Made by a program: the position numbers and the translations under genes | Notes under the pieces: model-generated | Told to the model about the DNA's origin: nothing | Databases searched by the model: none | The model's input: the letters and a program-made list of their open reading frames with translations, nothing else | Assembly (NCBI RefSeq): GCF_010093205.1 | Contig: NZ_PDWN01000001.1 | Coordinates: 1-64,000, forward strand | DNA from: Pseudoxanthomonas daejeonensis | GTDB taxonomy: Bacteria; Pseudomonadota; Gammaproteobacteria; Xanthomonadales; Xanthomonadaceae | Direction: 5' to 3' | DNA length: 64,000 bases | In this document: piece by piece, positions 43,707 to 55,082 of the stretch | Numbering within the stretch: position 1 is the first letter of the stretch | Layout: each line of letters starts with the position of its first letter

Positions 43707-45617
43707 TTATGCCTGCGGGGGCGTGGCCATCGCGCGCAGCTCGGTGGCCCGGCGCAGCACCGGTGGCGGCTCCAGTTCCTCGGGGATGCACAGGATGCGG
43801 TGGCGGCGCAGCCAGCGACCCGGTGTGCGCGCGGAGGTGATCCACACGGTCGGGATCGCCAGGATCATGCCCACCACCACCGGCGCCATCCACAGCGCCA
43901 GGCCCGGCGACACGGCCCAGGCCAGCGCCCCCATGAACAGGCCGAACAGGCTCAGGCCGGCATAGCTGCGCACCAGGCTGGACAGCGGCACGCTGCCGTC
44001 GTCGCGGCGTTGCGCCTCCCAGCCCGAGTCGCGCCCGGCCAGCACCTCGGCCACGCCGCGCGATTGCCGGTACATCACGATCGGCGCCATCAGCGCAGCC
44101 AGCAGGCTCTCGATGAGCACGCCGATGAAAGCCCGCCCGGCACCGCCCGCGCCGCGACGCGCATCGGCGTCGGTCAGCATCGCCACGAAGCCGAACACCT
44201 TGGGCGCGAACAGCACGCCCATGGTCGCGGCGAACAGCCAGGCCACGCGCTCGGCGTCGCGCGCGGCCCAATAGCGCAGCGGCGAGAACCCCGGCAGCTG
44301 GAAGCCGTCCCAGACCAGGTCGGAGTTGTAGAGCGGGATGGCCAGGCCCACCAGCATCAGCATCGCCCACATCGGCGCGGTGAAGTAATGGCCGATGCCG
44401 ACCATCATGTGCATGCGGCTGATCCAGTGCAGGCCGGCGCTGCCGACGACCTTGCCGTGCTGCAGGTTGCCCTGGCACCAGCGGCGGTCGCGCACCAGCA
44501 GGTCGGTGAGCGAGGGCGGTCCTTCCTCGTAGCTGCCGTCCAGCTGCGGCACCAGGTGGATGGCCCAGCCGCCGCGGCGCATCAGCGCGGCCTCGACGAA
44601 ATCGTGGCTCAGCACATGGCCGCCGAACGGCTGCCGCCCCGGCAGCTCCGGCAGGCCGGCGTGTTCGGCGAAGGCGCGGGTGCGCAGCATCGCGTTGTGG
44701 CCCCAGTAGTTGCCCTCGCTGCCATGCCACCAGGTGACGCCACGCGCGATCACCGGCCCGTACACGTGGCCGCCGAACTGCTGCATCCGCGCGAACAGGG
44801 TCTGGCCGTTGACCACGCGCGGCAGCGTCTGCAGCACGCCCACGCCCGGATGGTGCTCCAGCGCCGAGGCCAGCCGCACCAGGGTGGAACCGCTCATCAC
44901 GCTGTCCGCGTCGAGGATCAGCATCTGCGGATAGGCGCCGCCGAAGCGCTGCACCCACTCGGCGATGTTGCCGGCCTTGCGCCCGGTGTTGTCGGTACGG
45001 CGGCGATAGAACAGGTGGCCGTGGGCGCCGGTGCGCTCCAGCAAAGCGGCGAATTCCTCGAGCTCGGCCTTGGCAACCTCCTCGCGGCGGCTGTCGCTGA
45101 GCACGAAGAAATCGAAGGCGTGCAGCTGGCCGGTGGCGGCCACCGATTCGTACACCGCCTGCAGTCCCGCCATGATCCGCGCCGGATCCTCGTGGTAGGT
45201 CGGCATCAGCAGGGCGGTGCGCACGCCGGGCACGGGCAACGGGCTGTCGGGATCGATGCCCAGCACGTTGGCGCGCCCGGCCAGCAGCAGCACGAAGCCA
45301 CAGCCGGCGCTGACGCTGGACAGTGCGATCCACGCGAACAGGGCCACGAACAGCACCAGCAGCACCCCGTCCAGCACGCTGAGCCCGCCTACGCGCAGCA
45401 CCTGCAGCATGCCCATCGCCGCCACTGCGGTGAGTACGGCGGTGCTGCCGATCACCAGCAGGCGTCGCCAGCCCATCCCGCGGGGCGAGGTGGCCGGACG
45501 CGTGGCGGACAGCCGACCCTGGCGCAGGCTCTGGCCGGGCATCGGCATCGGCGACTCGGCCGAGGGAAGCCACACGGTCCCGGCTGCGTTGGATGCAACT
45601 CCTGTCGGCGCGCTCAT
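43707..45617 (-). CDS. opgH: Glucans biosynthesis glucosyltransferase H
   Basis: Inner-membrane processive glucosyltransferase that makes the beta-glucan backbone of osmoregulated periplasmic glucans. 636 residues from the ATG at 45617, shorter at the N-terminus than E. coli OpgH (847). Family 2 motifs are visible: [26 protein letters not shown] and RDRRWCQGN, with flanking membrane helices. Its Xanthomonas homologue is the pathogenicity gene hrpM. The partner opgG is not in this window. Confidence 0.95.
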   Translation of the reverse strand: MSAPTGVASNAAGTVWLPSAESPMPMPGQSLRQGRLSATRPATSPRGMGWRRLLVIGSTAVLTAVAAMGMLQVLRVGGLSVLDGVLLVLFVALFAWIALSSVSAGCGFVLLLAGRANVLGIDPDSPLPVPGVRTALLMPTYHEDPARIMAGLQAVYESVAATGQLHAFDFFVLSDSRREEVAKAELEEFAALLERTGAHGHLFYRRRTDNTGRKAGNIAEWVQRFGGAYPQMLILDADSVMSGSTLVRLASALEHHPGVGVLQTLPRVVNGQTLFARMQQFGGHVYGPVIARGVTWWHGSEGNYWGHNAMLRTRAFAEHAGLPELPGRQPFGGHVLSHDFVEAALMRRGGWAIHLVPQLDGSYEEGPPSLTDLLVRDRRWCQGNLQHGKVVGSAGLHWISRMHMMVGIGHYFTAPMWAMLMLVGLAIPLYNSDLVWDGFQLPGFSPLRYWAARDAERVAWLFAATMGVLFAPKVFGFVAMLTDADARRGAGGAGRAFIGVLIESLLAALMAPIVMYRQSRGVAEVLAGRDSGWEAQRRDDGSVPLSSLVRSYAGLSLFGLFMGALAWAVSPGLALWMAPVVVGMILAIPTVWITSARTPGRWLRRHRILCIPEELEPPPVLRRATELRAMATPPQA

Positions 45618-45848
45618 CGCCGCGCTCTTCGGATGAGGTCGGTGGTCCTGCCAGCGGAACGAATGGATGCTGCGACCACGCGGTTTCTCCGGAGAGCGCG
45701 ACGACCGTGCCCCCCAAGGCAATGGCGCGTCGCAGACCCTCTATTGTGCGGCGCATCACCGGCCTTCCCGCAAGGGGCGCCGCGGCCCGGTTCAGGCCGG
45801 TTTATCCGGTAACCGCTTCCACGCACCGGGCTCGCACGCCCGGCCGGT

Positions 45849-46517
45849 TCAATCCGCCTCCTGCGGCGGCACGACGACCCCGTCCGGATCGACCGCCAGG
45901 CGTCCGGCCAGCAGCACTGCCTGGGTGCGGTTGTTGACCCCGAGCTTGCGCAGCACCGCGGTCACGTGCGCCTTGATCGTCGCCTCCGACACGCCCAGGT
46001 CCCAGGCGATCTGCTTGTTGAGCCGTCCTTCGCCGAGCATCTGCAGCACGCGGAACTGCTGCGGGGTCAGTTCGCGCAGGCGCTGCGCCACGGCCTGTTC
46101 GTCGCGGTCCATCGCCGGCGCGGCGGCCGCGGCGGCCGGCGCCCAGCGCTCGCCGTCGAGCACCAGGCCGACCGCCTCGCCGATGGTGTCCGAATCGGCC
46201 GACTTGGGGATGAAGCCGAGCGCGCCGTGGTCCAGCGCGCGGCGCATGACGCTCGGTTCCTCGCGGGCCGAGACCACCACCACCGGCAACTGCGGATGCA
46301 GCGCGCGCAAATGCACCAGCGCGCTGAACCCGTGCGCGCCGGGCATGTTGAGGTCCATCAGCAGCAGGTCCGCGTCCGGGTGCGCTTCGACCAGCCCATA
46401 CAGCGCGTCGACGCTGTCGGCTTCGTGCAGGGTCGCTGCCGGCAGGATCCGCTGCACCGCGCCGCGCAGGGCTTCGCGGAACAGCGGATGGTCGTCGGCG
46501 ATCAGGATCGTGGACAT
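45849..46517 (-). CDS. LuxR-type response regulator beside acs
   Basis: 222 residues: receiver domain with Asp55 (LLMDLNMPG) and Lys near 105, an Ala-rich linker, and a LuxR helix-turn-helix at about 148-210 (LTPQQFRVLQMLGEGRLNKQIAWDL). It lies 25 bases after acs on the same strand. In Vibrio and Pseudomonas regulators of this type (CrbR/ErdR) switch on acs and acetate or ethanol use, so the same role is likely. The cognate sensor is not in the window. Confidence 0.92.
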   Translation of the reverse strand: MSTILIADDHPLFREALRGAVQRILPAATLHEADSVDALYGLVEAHPDADLLLMDLNMPGAHGFSALVHLRALHPQLPVVVVSAREEPSVMRRALDHGALGFIPKSADSDTIGEAVGLVLDGERWAPAAAAAAPAMDRDEQAVAQRLRELTPQQFRVLQMLGEGRLNKQIAWDLGVSEATIKAHVTAVLRKLGVNNRTQAVLLAGRLAVDPDGVVVPPQEAD

Positions 46518-46542
46518 TCGGTGTTGCGTTCCAGCGGAGGGG

Positions 46543-48486
<1,944 letters not shown>

Positions 48487-48812
48487 GGCGTCTCCCTCCG
48501 AAAGATGCCGGGTGACCGGCCGCGCGGGGCGTGGCGATCACGACTGATGGATCGACAGTCTGACGCATCCACCGTGACGCATTGCAGCAGCATGGCTAAG
48601 ACCTTGGTCGAAGGCGGGCCACCGCGGAGCGGTCGCAACGGCATGCACGCCCCGCAACTGCGGGCCCGGGTCGACGTCGCCGGGCCGGATTCGACTAATG
48701 GCGAATAGGCGCTCCCCGCGGCCATGCGCAGTCTGCGGTCACCGGCCGCGCGCCCAGCGTGGCCGCTCGTCGCTTCGCTGCAGGCGCCACCCAACGAGGG
48801 AGAGAGGGGCAA
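48487..48812. promoter_or_regulatory. Shared acs / porin control region
   Basis: 326 bases between the divergent acs and porin starts. TGACGCAT occurs twice in direct order (48561-48568 and 48575-48582), 14 bases apart centre to centre, and TTGCAG follows at 48583. These could be regulator sites, possibly for the response regulator encoded beside acs. No convincing sigma-70 or sigma-54 promoter was identified. No gene is seen here. Confidence 0.45.
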
Positions 48813-50213
48813 ATGAACAAGCATCCATCCAGATTGCTGCGACGGCCATTGGCCGTGGCACTGCTGGTCGCTCTGGTGGCGCCGGGCGCCGCGTTCGCGC
48901 AGACCGCGCGCGAGAAGGCGCTGGAGGCCCGCGTGGCCGAGCTCGAACGCCAGGTCCAGCTGCTCGTCTCCGGACAGCAGACCCAGCAGACCCAGATCAG
49001 CGAGACGCAGACCCAGATCACCGAGGTCAAGACCGCCACCGCGGCGACGGCGGCCGCACCGGCCGATGGCAAGCCTAAGATCCAGACCGCGCCGATCCTG
49101 CCCGCCGGAAACCCGGGCAGCGTCTTCACCTACGGCGGCTTCATCAAGCTCGATGCGATGGTCACCGACACCAGCGACGGCCGCATCGCGGACGGGTCCT
49201 CCGGCCGCATGTTCTACGTGCCCAGCACCATCCCGGTGGGCGGGCCGGCCGCCGATGGCGGCGACCCGTACACCGATTTCCACGCCCAGTTCTCGCGCTT
49301 CTGGCTGAGCGCCGACCACGTCACCGAGGGCGGCGACAAGCTCAAGGGCTTCGTGGAAATGGATTTCTTCGGCGGCGGCAGCAACGCGCTGGCCGGCAAC
49401 GAGATCGCCACCAATACCTACGCCGTCACCCTGCGCCAGGCTTACGTGAGCTGGAACAAGTGGCTGGCCGGCCAGACCTGGTCCAACTTCCAGGACACCG
49501 CCGCCCTGCCCGATGCGGTCGACTTCGTCGGCGTCACCGACGGCACCGTGTTCGTGCGCCAGGCGCAGGTGCGCTACACCAGTGGTCCCTGGTCGGTCGC
49601 GCTGGAGAACCCGAACACCACGATGCAGGCCTACGCGCCGAATGCGGCCGCGGCCGGCGCGCGCACCACCACCGGCGACAACAACGTCCCGGACCTGACC
49701 GCGCGCTACAACATGAAGGGCGACTGGGGCCACTTCTCCGTCGCCGGCCTGCTGCGCCAGTTCAAGTCCGGCGACAACACCGACAGCGGCGGCGCGGTCA
49801 GCGTCTCGGGCAAGTTCAACCTCGGCGACAGCGACGACATCCGCTACATGGGCAACTACGGCAGCGGCATCGGACGCTACATGGCCTTCGGCCTGGGCAG
49901 CGACGTGATGCAGGACGCCAGTGGCGACATCGAGGCGATGAACGGCTGGGGCGGCTTCGTGGCCTGGCGCCATGTCTTCAACCCGAAGCTGCGCGGCAAC
50001 CTGATGTATTCGGCCGCCGCCTTCGACAACGACGTCGCCCTGGTCGGCTGGGGCGTGACCGAGCGTTCGCAGTCCTACCACGCCAACCTGATCTATTCGC
50101 CGCTGCCCAAGCTGGACATCGGCGCGGAGATCGGCTGGGGCCAACGTTCGCTCGAGGATGATCGCGAAGGCGACCTCAAGCGCGTCCAGACACACGTCAA
50201 ATACAGCTTCTGA
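48813..50213 (+). CDS. DcaP-type outer membrane porin
   Basis: 466 residues with a signal peptide ending AAFAQ at about 29/30, a periplasmic coiled coil at 30-75 (REKALEARVAELERQVQLL, then a QTQ-rich stretch) and a beta-barrel from about 95 to the terminal Phe (THVKYSF). The layout is that of DcaP-like trimeric porins for organic acids. The start at 48813 has GAGGGAGAGAGGGG upstream. The following transporter gene begins 14 bases later, so the two form an uptake route across both membranes. Confidence 0.9.
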   Translation: MNKHPSRLLRRPLAVALLVALVAPGAAFAQTAREKALEARVAELERQVQLLVSGQQTQQTQISETQTQITEVKTATAATAAAPADGKPKIQTAPILPAGNPGSVFTYGGFIKLDAMVTDTSDGRIADGSSGRMFYVPSTIPVGGPAADGGDPYTDFHAQFSRFWLSADHVTEGGDKLKGFVEMDFFGGGSNALAGNEIATNTYAVTLRQAYVSWNKWLAGQTWSNFQDTAALPDAVDFVGVTDGTVFVRQAQVRYTSGPWSVALENPNTTMQAYAPNAAAAGARTTTGDNNVPDLTARYNMKGDWGHFSVAGLLRQFKSGDNTDSGGAVSVSGKFNLGDSDDIRYMGNYGSGIGRYMAFGLGSDVMQDASGDIEAMNGWGGFVAWRHVFNPKLRGNLMYSAAAFDNDVALVGWGVTERSQSYHANLIYSPLPKLDIGAEIGWGQRSLEDDREGDLKRVQTHVKYSF

Positions 50214-50227
50214 GGGAGGGGATCCAC

Positions 50228-51889
50228 ATGAGCGCAACCACGCACCATCATTCGCCGCAGGGCGAAATCGGCAAGGGCCACAAGAAGGTCATTTTCGCCT
50301 CGAGCCTGGGCACGGTCTTCGAGTGGTACGACTTCTACCTGTACGGTTCGCTGGCGGCGATCATCGCCAAGCAGTTCTTCAGCGGGGTCAACGAGACCAC
50401 CGGCTTCATCTTCGCCCTGCTCGCGTTCGCCGCCGGTTTCGCGGTGCGTCCGTTCGGCGCGGCGTTCTTCGGCAGCCTCGGCGACCGCATCGGCCGCAAG
50501 TACACGTTCCTGGTCACCATCGTGCTGATGGGCACGTCGACCTTCCTGGTCGGCATCCTGCCCTCCTACGCCACCATCGGCATCGCCGCACCGATCATCC
50601 TGATCGCGCTACGCCTCGCGCAGGGCCTGGCACTGGGCGGCGAGTACGGCGGCGCGGCCACCTACGTGGCCGAGCACGCGCCGGACGGCAAACGCGGCCT
50701 GTACACCAGCTTCATCCAGACCACCGCCACGCTCGGCCTGTTCCTGTCGCTGCTGGTGATCCTGGCCTGCCGCCTGACCCTGGGCACCGAGGCGTTCGAG
50801 GCCTGGGGCTGGCGCATCCCGTTCCTGGTGTCGATCGTGCTGCTCGGCATCTCGGTGTGGATCCGCCTGCAACTGTCCGAATCGCCGCTGTTCCAGCAGA
50901 TGAAGTCGGAAGGCAAGGGCTCCAAGCAGCCGTTCCGTGATTCGATCAAGGGCGGCAACCTGAGGCTGATGCTGCTGGTCCTGCTCGGCGCCACCGCCGG
51001 CCAGGCCGTGGTCTGGTACGGCGGCCAGTTCTACTCGCTGTTCTTCCTGACCCAGGCGCTCAAGGTCGACGGCACCACCGCCAACCTGCTGATCGCCGCC
51101 GCGCTGGTGCTGGGCACGCCGTTCTTCATCGTGTTCGGCTGGCTGTCCGACAAGATCGGCCGCAAGAAGATCATCCTCGTCGGCTGCGCGCTGGCGGCGT
51201 TGACCTACTTCCCGATCTTCAAGGGCCTTACCCACTTCGCCAACCCGGCGATCGAGGAAGCCCGCCAGAGCGCGCCGGCCACGGTCCACGCCGACCCGAA
51301 CACCTGTTCGTTCCAGTTCGACCCGATCGGCAAGAAGGTGTTCACCAACTCGTGCGATGTCGCTGCGGCCGCGCTGGCCAAGGCCGGCGTCCCGTACGAG
51401 ATCGTGCCGGTCCCGGCCGGCTCCGTGGCCCGGATCAGCATCGGCGGTACCGACGTCGAGGCCTACGATGCGGCGGGCCTGTCCAAGGACGAGGTCAAGA
51501 GCAAGGCCGACGCGTTCACCAAGCTGCTGAAGAGCACGCTCGGCGCGGCCGGCTACCCGGAGAAGGCCGACCCGGCGCGCATCAACATCCCGGCGACGCT
51601 GTTCCTGCTGTGGGTGCTGGTGATCTACGTGACCATGGTCTACGGCCCGATCGCCGCCTACCTGGTCGAGCTGTTCCCGACCCGGATCCGCTACACCTCG
51701 ATGTCGCTGCCGTACCACATCGGCAACGGCTGGTTCGGCGGCTTCCTGCCGACCATCTCCTTCGCCCTGGTGGCAACCACCGGCAACATGTACTTCGGCC
51801 TGTGGTACCCGATCGCGATCGCGGTGATGACCGTGGTGATCGGCGGCCTGTTCCTGCACGAGACCAAGGACGTCGACATCTCGAAGTAA
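50228..51889 (+). CDS. MHS-family transporter, acetate/haloacid (Deh4p) type
   Basis: 553-residue proton symporter of the major facilitator MHS branch: FASSLGTVFEWYDFYLYGSL start, DRIGRKYTF loop, ALGGEYGGAATYVAEHAP and SDKIGRKK loop. An insert of about 118 residues (333-450) between late membrane helices contains Cys360 and Cys376 and is polar, so it should be outside the membrane. Burkholderia Deh4p, which carries acetate and haloacetates, has the same length and loop. Together with acs upstream, acetate or a similar short acid is the likely substrate. A strong terminator follows. Confidence 0.88.
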   Translation: MSATTHHHSPQGEIGKGHKKVIFASSLGTVFEWYDFYLYGSLAAIIAKQFFSGVNETTGFIFALLAFAAGFAVRPFGAAFFGSLGDRIGRKYTFLVTIVLMGTSTFLVGILPSYATIGIAAPIILIALRLAQGLALGGEYGGAATYVAEHAPDGKRGLYTSFIQTTATLGLFLSLLVILACRLTLGTEAFEAWGWRIPFLVSIVLLGISVWIRLQLSESPLFQQMKSEGKGSKQPFRDSIKGGNLRLMLLVLLGATAGQAVVWYGGQFYSLFFLTQALKVDGTTANLLIAAALVLGTPFFIVFGWLSDKIGRKKIILVGCALAALTYFPIFKGLTHFANPAIEEARQSAPATVHADPNTCSFQFDPIGKKVFTNSCDVAAAALAKAGVPYEIVPVPAGSVARISIGGTDVEAYDAAGLSKDEVKSKADAFTKLLKSTLGAAGYPEKADPARINIPATLFLLWVLVIYVTMVYGPIAAYLVELFPTRIRYTSMSLPYHIGNGWFGGFLPTISFALVATTGNMYFGLWYPIAIAVMTVVIGGLFLHETKDVDISK

Positions 51890-51924
51890 CCCTCCCCCCG
51901 CCGGCGGCAACGCCGGCACCCCCG

Positions 51925-51959
51925 GCGCCGGCCCTCCCAGGGCCGGCGCTTTCTTTTTC
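51925..51959 (+). terminator. Intrinsic terminator of the transporter operon
   Basis: An 11-bp perfect stem (51925-51935 with 51939-51949), loop CCC, then TTTCTTTTTC. It starts 36 bases past the transporter stop and ends the porin-transporter operon. A weaker hairpin precedes it at about 51900-51917. Confidence 0.93.
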
Positions 51960-51994
51960 GGGGCGTGGCAGCGGCCGCGCCGACCGATCCGGCA

Positions 51995-53260
51995 TCAGGC
52001 CGTGTCGTTACGACCCGGCCTAGACGGCCAACGGGCCTCGCGCAATGCCAGGCCCAGCAGCAGGCCGCCGAAGGCGGCGTAGACGCTGGCGGTGGTCTGG
52101 TGAGCGAACATCGACTGGGTGAGGCCACTGAGTACGAACACCAGCACCAGCATCGCCCCGGCCGAGGCCGAGCCGCGCAGGCGGCCTGCCTTCACTCCGC
52201 GGCGTAAGCGCAGGAACAGCCACAACGGGACGCCGTACAGCATCGCCAGCGCCACTACGCCGGGAATGCCCATGGTCGCGGCCCACTCGGCGAGGTCGTT
52301 GTGTGCATGGCCGAGGTGGCAGCGCTCGACGTGGCGCTCGGTGTCGTGCTGGCAGGCCGGCAGCCGCTGCATCGCCCGGTCGAACTCGCCGAAGCCCACG
52401 CCCGTCCACGGCGCAGCGAAGAATGCCTCGCCAGCGACCTGCAGCCGTTCCAGGCGCGCGCCCGCGGAGGAGTTGTGGTCGCCGCGGTCCATCCGCTCCA
52501 GGTCCTGGCGCAACTCGGTCAACCGCATCTGCTGGGTCAGTGCCGGAACCGAAGCGACCAGGACGATACCGGCGGCCACCACCGCCCCCAGCAGGATGCT
52601 GCGGCTGCGAGGGCTGCGCCACCCGCTGCCCAGCACCAGCACCAGCAACAGCAACAACATTCCCGGCCAGGCCCCGCGCGTGCCGCTGAGCAGGATCGCC
52701 AGCACGCCCAGCGCCAGCCCGAACCCGGACCAGTGCCAGCTGCGCGGCGGCCGGCAGAACACCGCCAGCACCATCAGCACCAGGACCACGTCGGCGAAGA
52801 CGATTTCGTTGAGCCAGCCGCCCGCGCGGACAGCCCCCGCCAGCACCTGGGTCAGGGCGAGCGCCGCGGCGGCCATCAATCCCACCAGCGAACCGCGCCA
52901 CAGCAGGTCCCGCGGCGGCTGCAGCGCCCACGCCCAGGCCATGACCCAGGGCAGCACCAGCAGGCGATCGCGTTCGTCGATGCCCTGGGTGGTGTCCAGC
53001 ATCAGGGCCGAAGCCATCGCCACCAGTACCGGGACGATGCCCGCCAACGCCACCAGCACCCACGGCCAGCCGATCTCCCGCGTCGCCCGGGCCACCCGCA
53101 GCGGGACCAGCAGGGTCGAAGCCAGCAGCAGCAGGCCGAATGGCAACAAGCCCTTGGGTATGGCCAGGGTCAGCGCCGGAAGGCACCAGACCCCCAGTGC
53201 GGCACAGGCCCGAGCCCAGCGCAGCCTCCGACCCTCTTGATTGTCCAACCGTTCGTTCAT
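51995..53260 (-). CDS. O-antigen ligase / polymerase-like membrane protein
   Basis: 421 residues with about eleven membrane helices and the Wzy_C-type loop in the second half: SSAGARLERLQVAGEAFFAAPWTGVGFGEF, then HAHNDLAEWAATMGIPG with the conserved His and Asn residues. This is the O-antigen ligase (WaaL) fold, which joins polysaccharide to lipid A core; some members instead polymerise. The ATG at 53260 was chosen; the frame extends 18 residues further. It is 72 bases after the GT39 gene on the same strand. Confidence 0.88.
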   Translation of the reverse strand: MNERLDNQEGRRLRWARACAALGVWCLPALTLAIPKGLLPFGLLLLASTLLVPLRVARATREIGWPWVLVALAGIVPVLVAMASALMLDTTQGIDERDRLLVLPWVMAWAWALQPPRDLLWRGSLVGLMAAAALALTQVLAGAVRAGGWLNEIVFADVVLVLMVLAVFCRPPRSWHWSGFGLALGVLAILLSGTRGAWPGMLLLLLVLVLGSGWRSPRSRSILLGAVVAAGIVLVASVPALTQQMRLTELRQDLERMDRGDHNSSAGARLERLQVAGEAFFAAPWTGVGFGEFDRAMQRLPACQHDTERHVERCHLGHAHNDLAEWAATMGIPGVVALAMLYGVPLWLFLRLRRGVKAGRLRGSASAGAMLVLVFVLSGLTQSMFAHQTTASVYAAFGGLLLGLALREARWPSRPGRNDTA

Positions 53261-53332
53261 CGCGATCCCGCGCCAGGTACGACGCCTCTTCCCCTGCTTT
53301 CCCGGAACACTCACTAAGCCGGCGAACCCTGC

Positions 53333-55060
53333 CTAGTCCGTCTCGCGTCCCTGCACGGCATCGGCCCGCGCCCGCTCTTCTTGCGTGGCCGTGCATTCTC
53401 CCGCTACCGCACCCGGCGGCACCAGCCACCAGCGGCGGCGGTTGGAGATACCGGCCAGTTCGATCCGTTGCCGGTCGATGCAGCCTTCCAGTGCATCTTG
53501 CTGGACCAGCAGCCAGCGACCGGGCGCCTGCGCCTGCCAGGCCGCGCCGCGATCGAGCTGGACCTCCCAGGACTGTTTGAAGCCGAAGTCCACCACCGGG
53601 CGGTCCGCCATGAGCATGTTCTGCTCCTTCCAGGCGACCAGGCCCAACTCGGCGTCCGGGCCGATCCGGCGACCCGCGTCGGCCATCACTCCGCGCGCGG
53701 AACTCGCGTCGTTCAGGGCCTGGTAACCGACCAGGCTGAAGGCCACCCACAGGCCCGCCAGCGTGGCGAAGAGCGCCACCACCGCGCGCCGACGGAAAGC
53801 CAGCACACAGGCCAGGCCCCAGGCACCGGTCGCCAGCAGCATCCAGCCGACGGCGCGGATCGCGTCAGGATCCAGCCCGCGCTGCTCCTCCATCCTCACC
53901 ACCAGCGAACCACTGCCGCGCAGCAGGGCGAAGCCGCCGCCCAGGAGCAGGACCACCAGCGCCAGCGACAGTGCAAGCAACAGGACCCGCGCCCAGCCCC
54001 GGCGCAGCAGCCCCGGCAGCAACGGCGCCAGCGCCAGGCACATCATCGGCAGCGCCGGCATGATGTAGACGTCGCGCTTGCCGGCGGGAATCGAAAAGAA
54101 GGCCAGGACCAGTACCCACCACGCCAGCGGCAGCAGGTAGCGCGCGTCGCGGCGTTTCAGCCGCCGCCACCAGGCCGGCAGCGCCCACGGCAACGCCAGC
54201 ACCGGCGGGATCCACATCGTCAGCATCACCCCGAGGTGGTACCAGGCCGGCTGGTGGTGGTCCCAGGATTGCGAATAGCGCCGGGCGGTCTGCCGGAACA
54301 GGATGTCGTCCAGGTAGGCGCGGTATTCGGGCAGGTTCTTGGACAGGGCCACCGCGACCACCGGCACCAGCCAGATCGACACCGCCGCCAGGAACGCCAA
54401 CGGCCCGAGCCAGAAGCGCGGATCGCGCACGTGCACCCTGACCCGCGGCCAGCCACGCCACGAAGCGATCGCCGCGGGCAGGATCATCAGCAGCGCGATC
54501 GCGCCCACGCCCTTGGTGATCGTGCCAAGTCCGGCGGCGAACCAGCCCAGCGCCCACCAGCGCCAGTCCGGGCCGCGCAGCAGGTGCCGCAGCAGGCCGT
54601 AGTTGGCCAGGGTGATGAAGAAGGTCACCAGCGGATCGATCTGCGCCTTCTTGGACTGCCAGGTGAACTGGAACGCGAACAGCAAAGCCCACGCCGCATA
54701 CAGGCCCACCTTGCGCGTCCACAGCCGCCGGCCCAGGTCCTGCACGCACCACAGCGTGCCCAGCGCGGCCAGCAGGGACGGCAGCAGGAAGGCCACGCGC
54801 CAGTTGCCGAATACGCTGTAGAACGCCGCCTGCAGCCACATCAGCATCGGCGGCTTGTCGGAATAGAGCTCGATCCCGCGGTGCGGGAACAGCCAGTTGC
54901 CGCTCTCCACCATCTGCTTGGCGACCAGGGCGAAACGCGGCTCGTCGGCCGGCCACGGGTCGCGCAGGCCCAGCCCGGCACCGAGCACGAGCAGTGCGGT
55001 GATCCAGAACAGCCAGTTGTCGCGTGTGCGCGTGTCCGCGCTCAGGGATGGGATCGGCAT
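53333..55060 (-). CDS. GT39-family (ArnT-like) lipid-linked glycosyltransferase
   Basis: 575 residues with about twelve membrane helices and the first-loop motif DPWPADEPRFALVAKQM, the acidic pair of ArnT/PMT enzymes. SDKPPMLMWLQAAFYSVFG is the second conserved part. A soluble periplasmic domain makes up the last 130 or so residues. It should transfer a sugar from polyprenyl phosphate to a lipid or protein acceptor in the periplasm; acceptor and donor are not known. It sits between rsmB and the O-antigen-ligase-like gene. Confidence 0.88.
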   Translation of the reverse strand: MPIPSLSADTRTRDNWLFWITALLVLGAGLGLRDPWPADEPRFALVAKQMVESGNWLFPHRGIELYSDKPPMLMWLQAAFYSVFGNWRVAFLLPSLLAALGTLWCVQDLGRRLWTRKVGLYAAWALLFAFQFTWQSKKAQIDPLVTFFITLANYGLLRHLLRGPDWRWWALGWFAAGLGTITKGVGAIALLMILPAAIASWRGWPRVRVHVRDPRFWLGPLAFLAAVSIWLVPVVAVALSKNLPEYRAYLDDILFRQTARRYSQSWDHHQPAWYHLGVMLTMWIPPVLALPWALPAWWRRLKRRDARYLLPLAWWVLVLAFFSIPAGKRDVYIMPALPMMCLALAPLLPGLLRRGWARVLLLALSLALVVLLLGGGFALLRGSGSLVVRMEEQRGLDPDAIRAVGWMLLATGAWGLACVLAFRRRAVVALFATLAGLWVAFSLVGYQALNDASSARGVMADAGRRIGPDAELGLVAWKEQNMLMADRPVVDFGFKQSWEVQLDRGAAWQAQAPGRWLLVQQDALEGCIDRQRIELAGISNRRRWWLVPPGAVAGECTATQEERARADAVQGRETD

Positions 55061-55082
55061 GGCGGCCGATGATAACGGGCGC

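Noticed and set aside
41682-45812. A 1376-codon open frame on the plus strand
   Set aside because: Antisense to algR, algZ, the carboxylesterase and opgH; the sequence is His/Gln/Arg-rich, as expected of a shadow frame.
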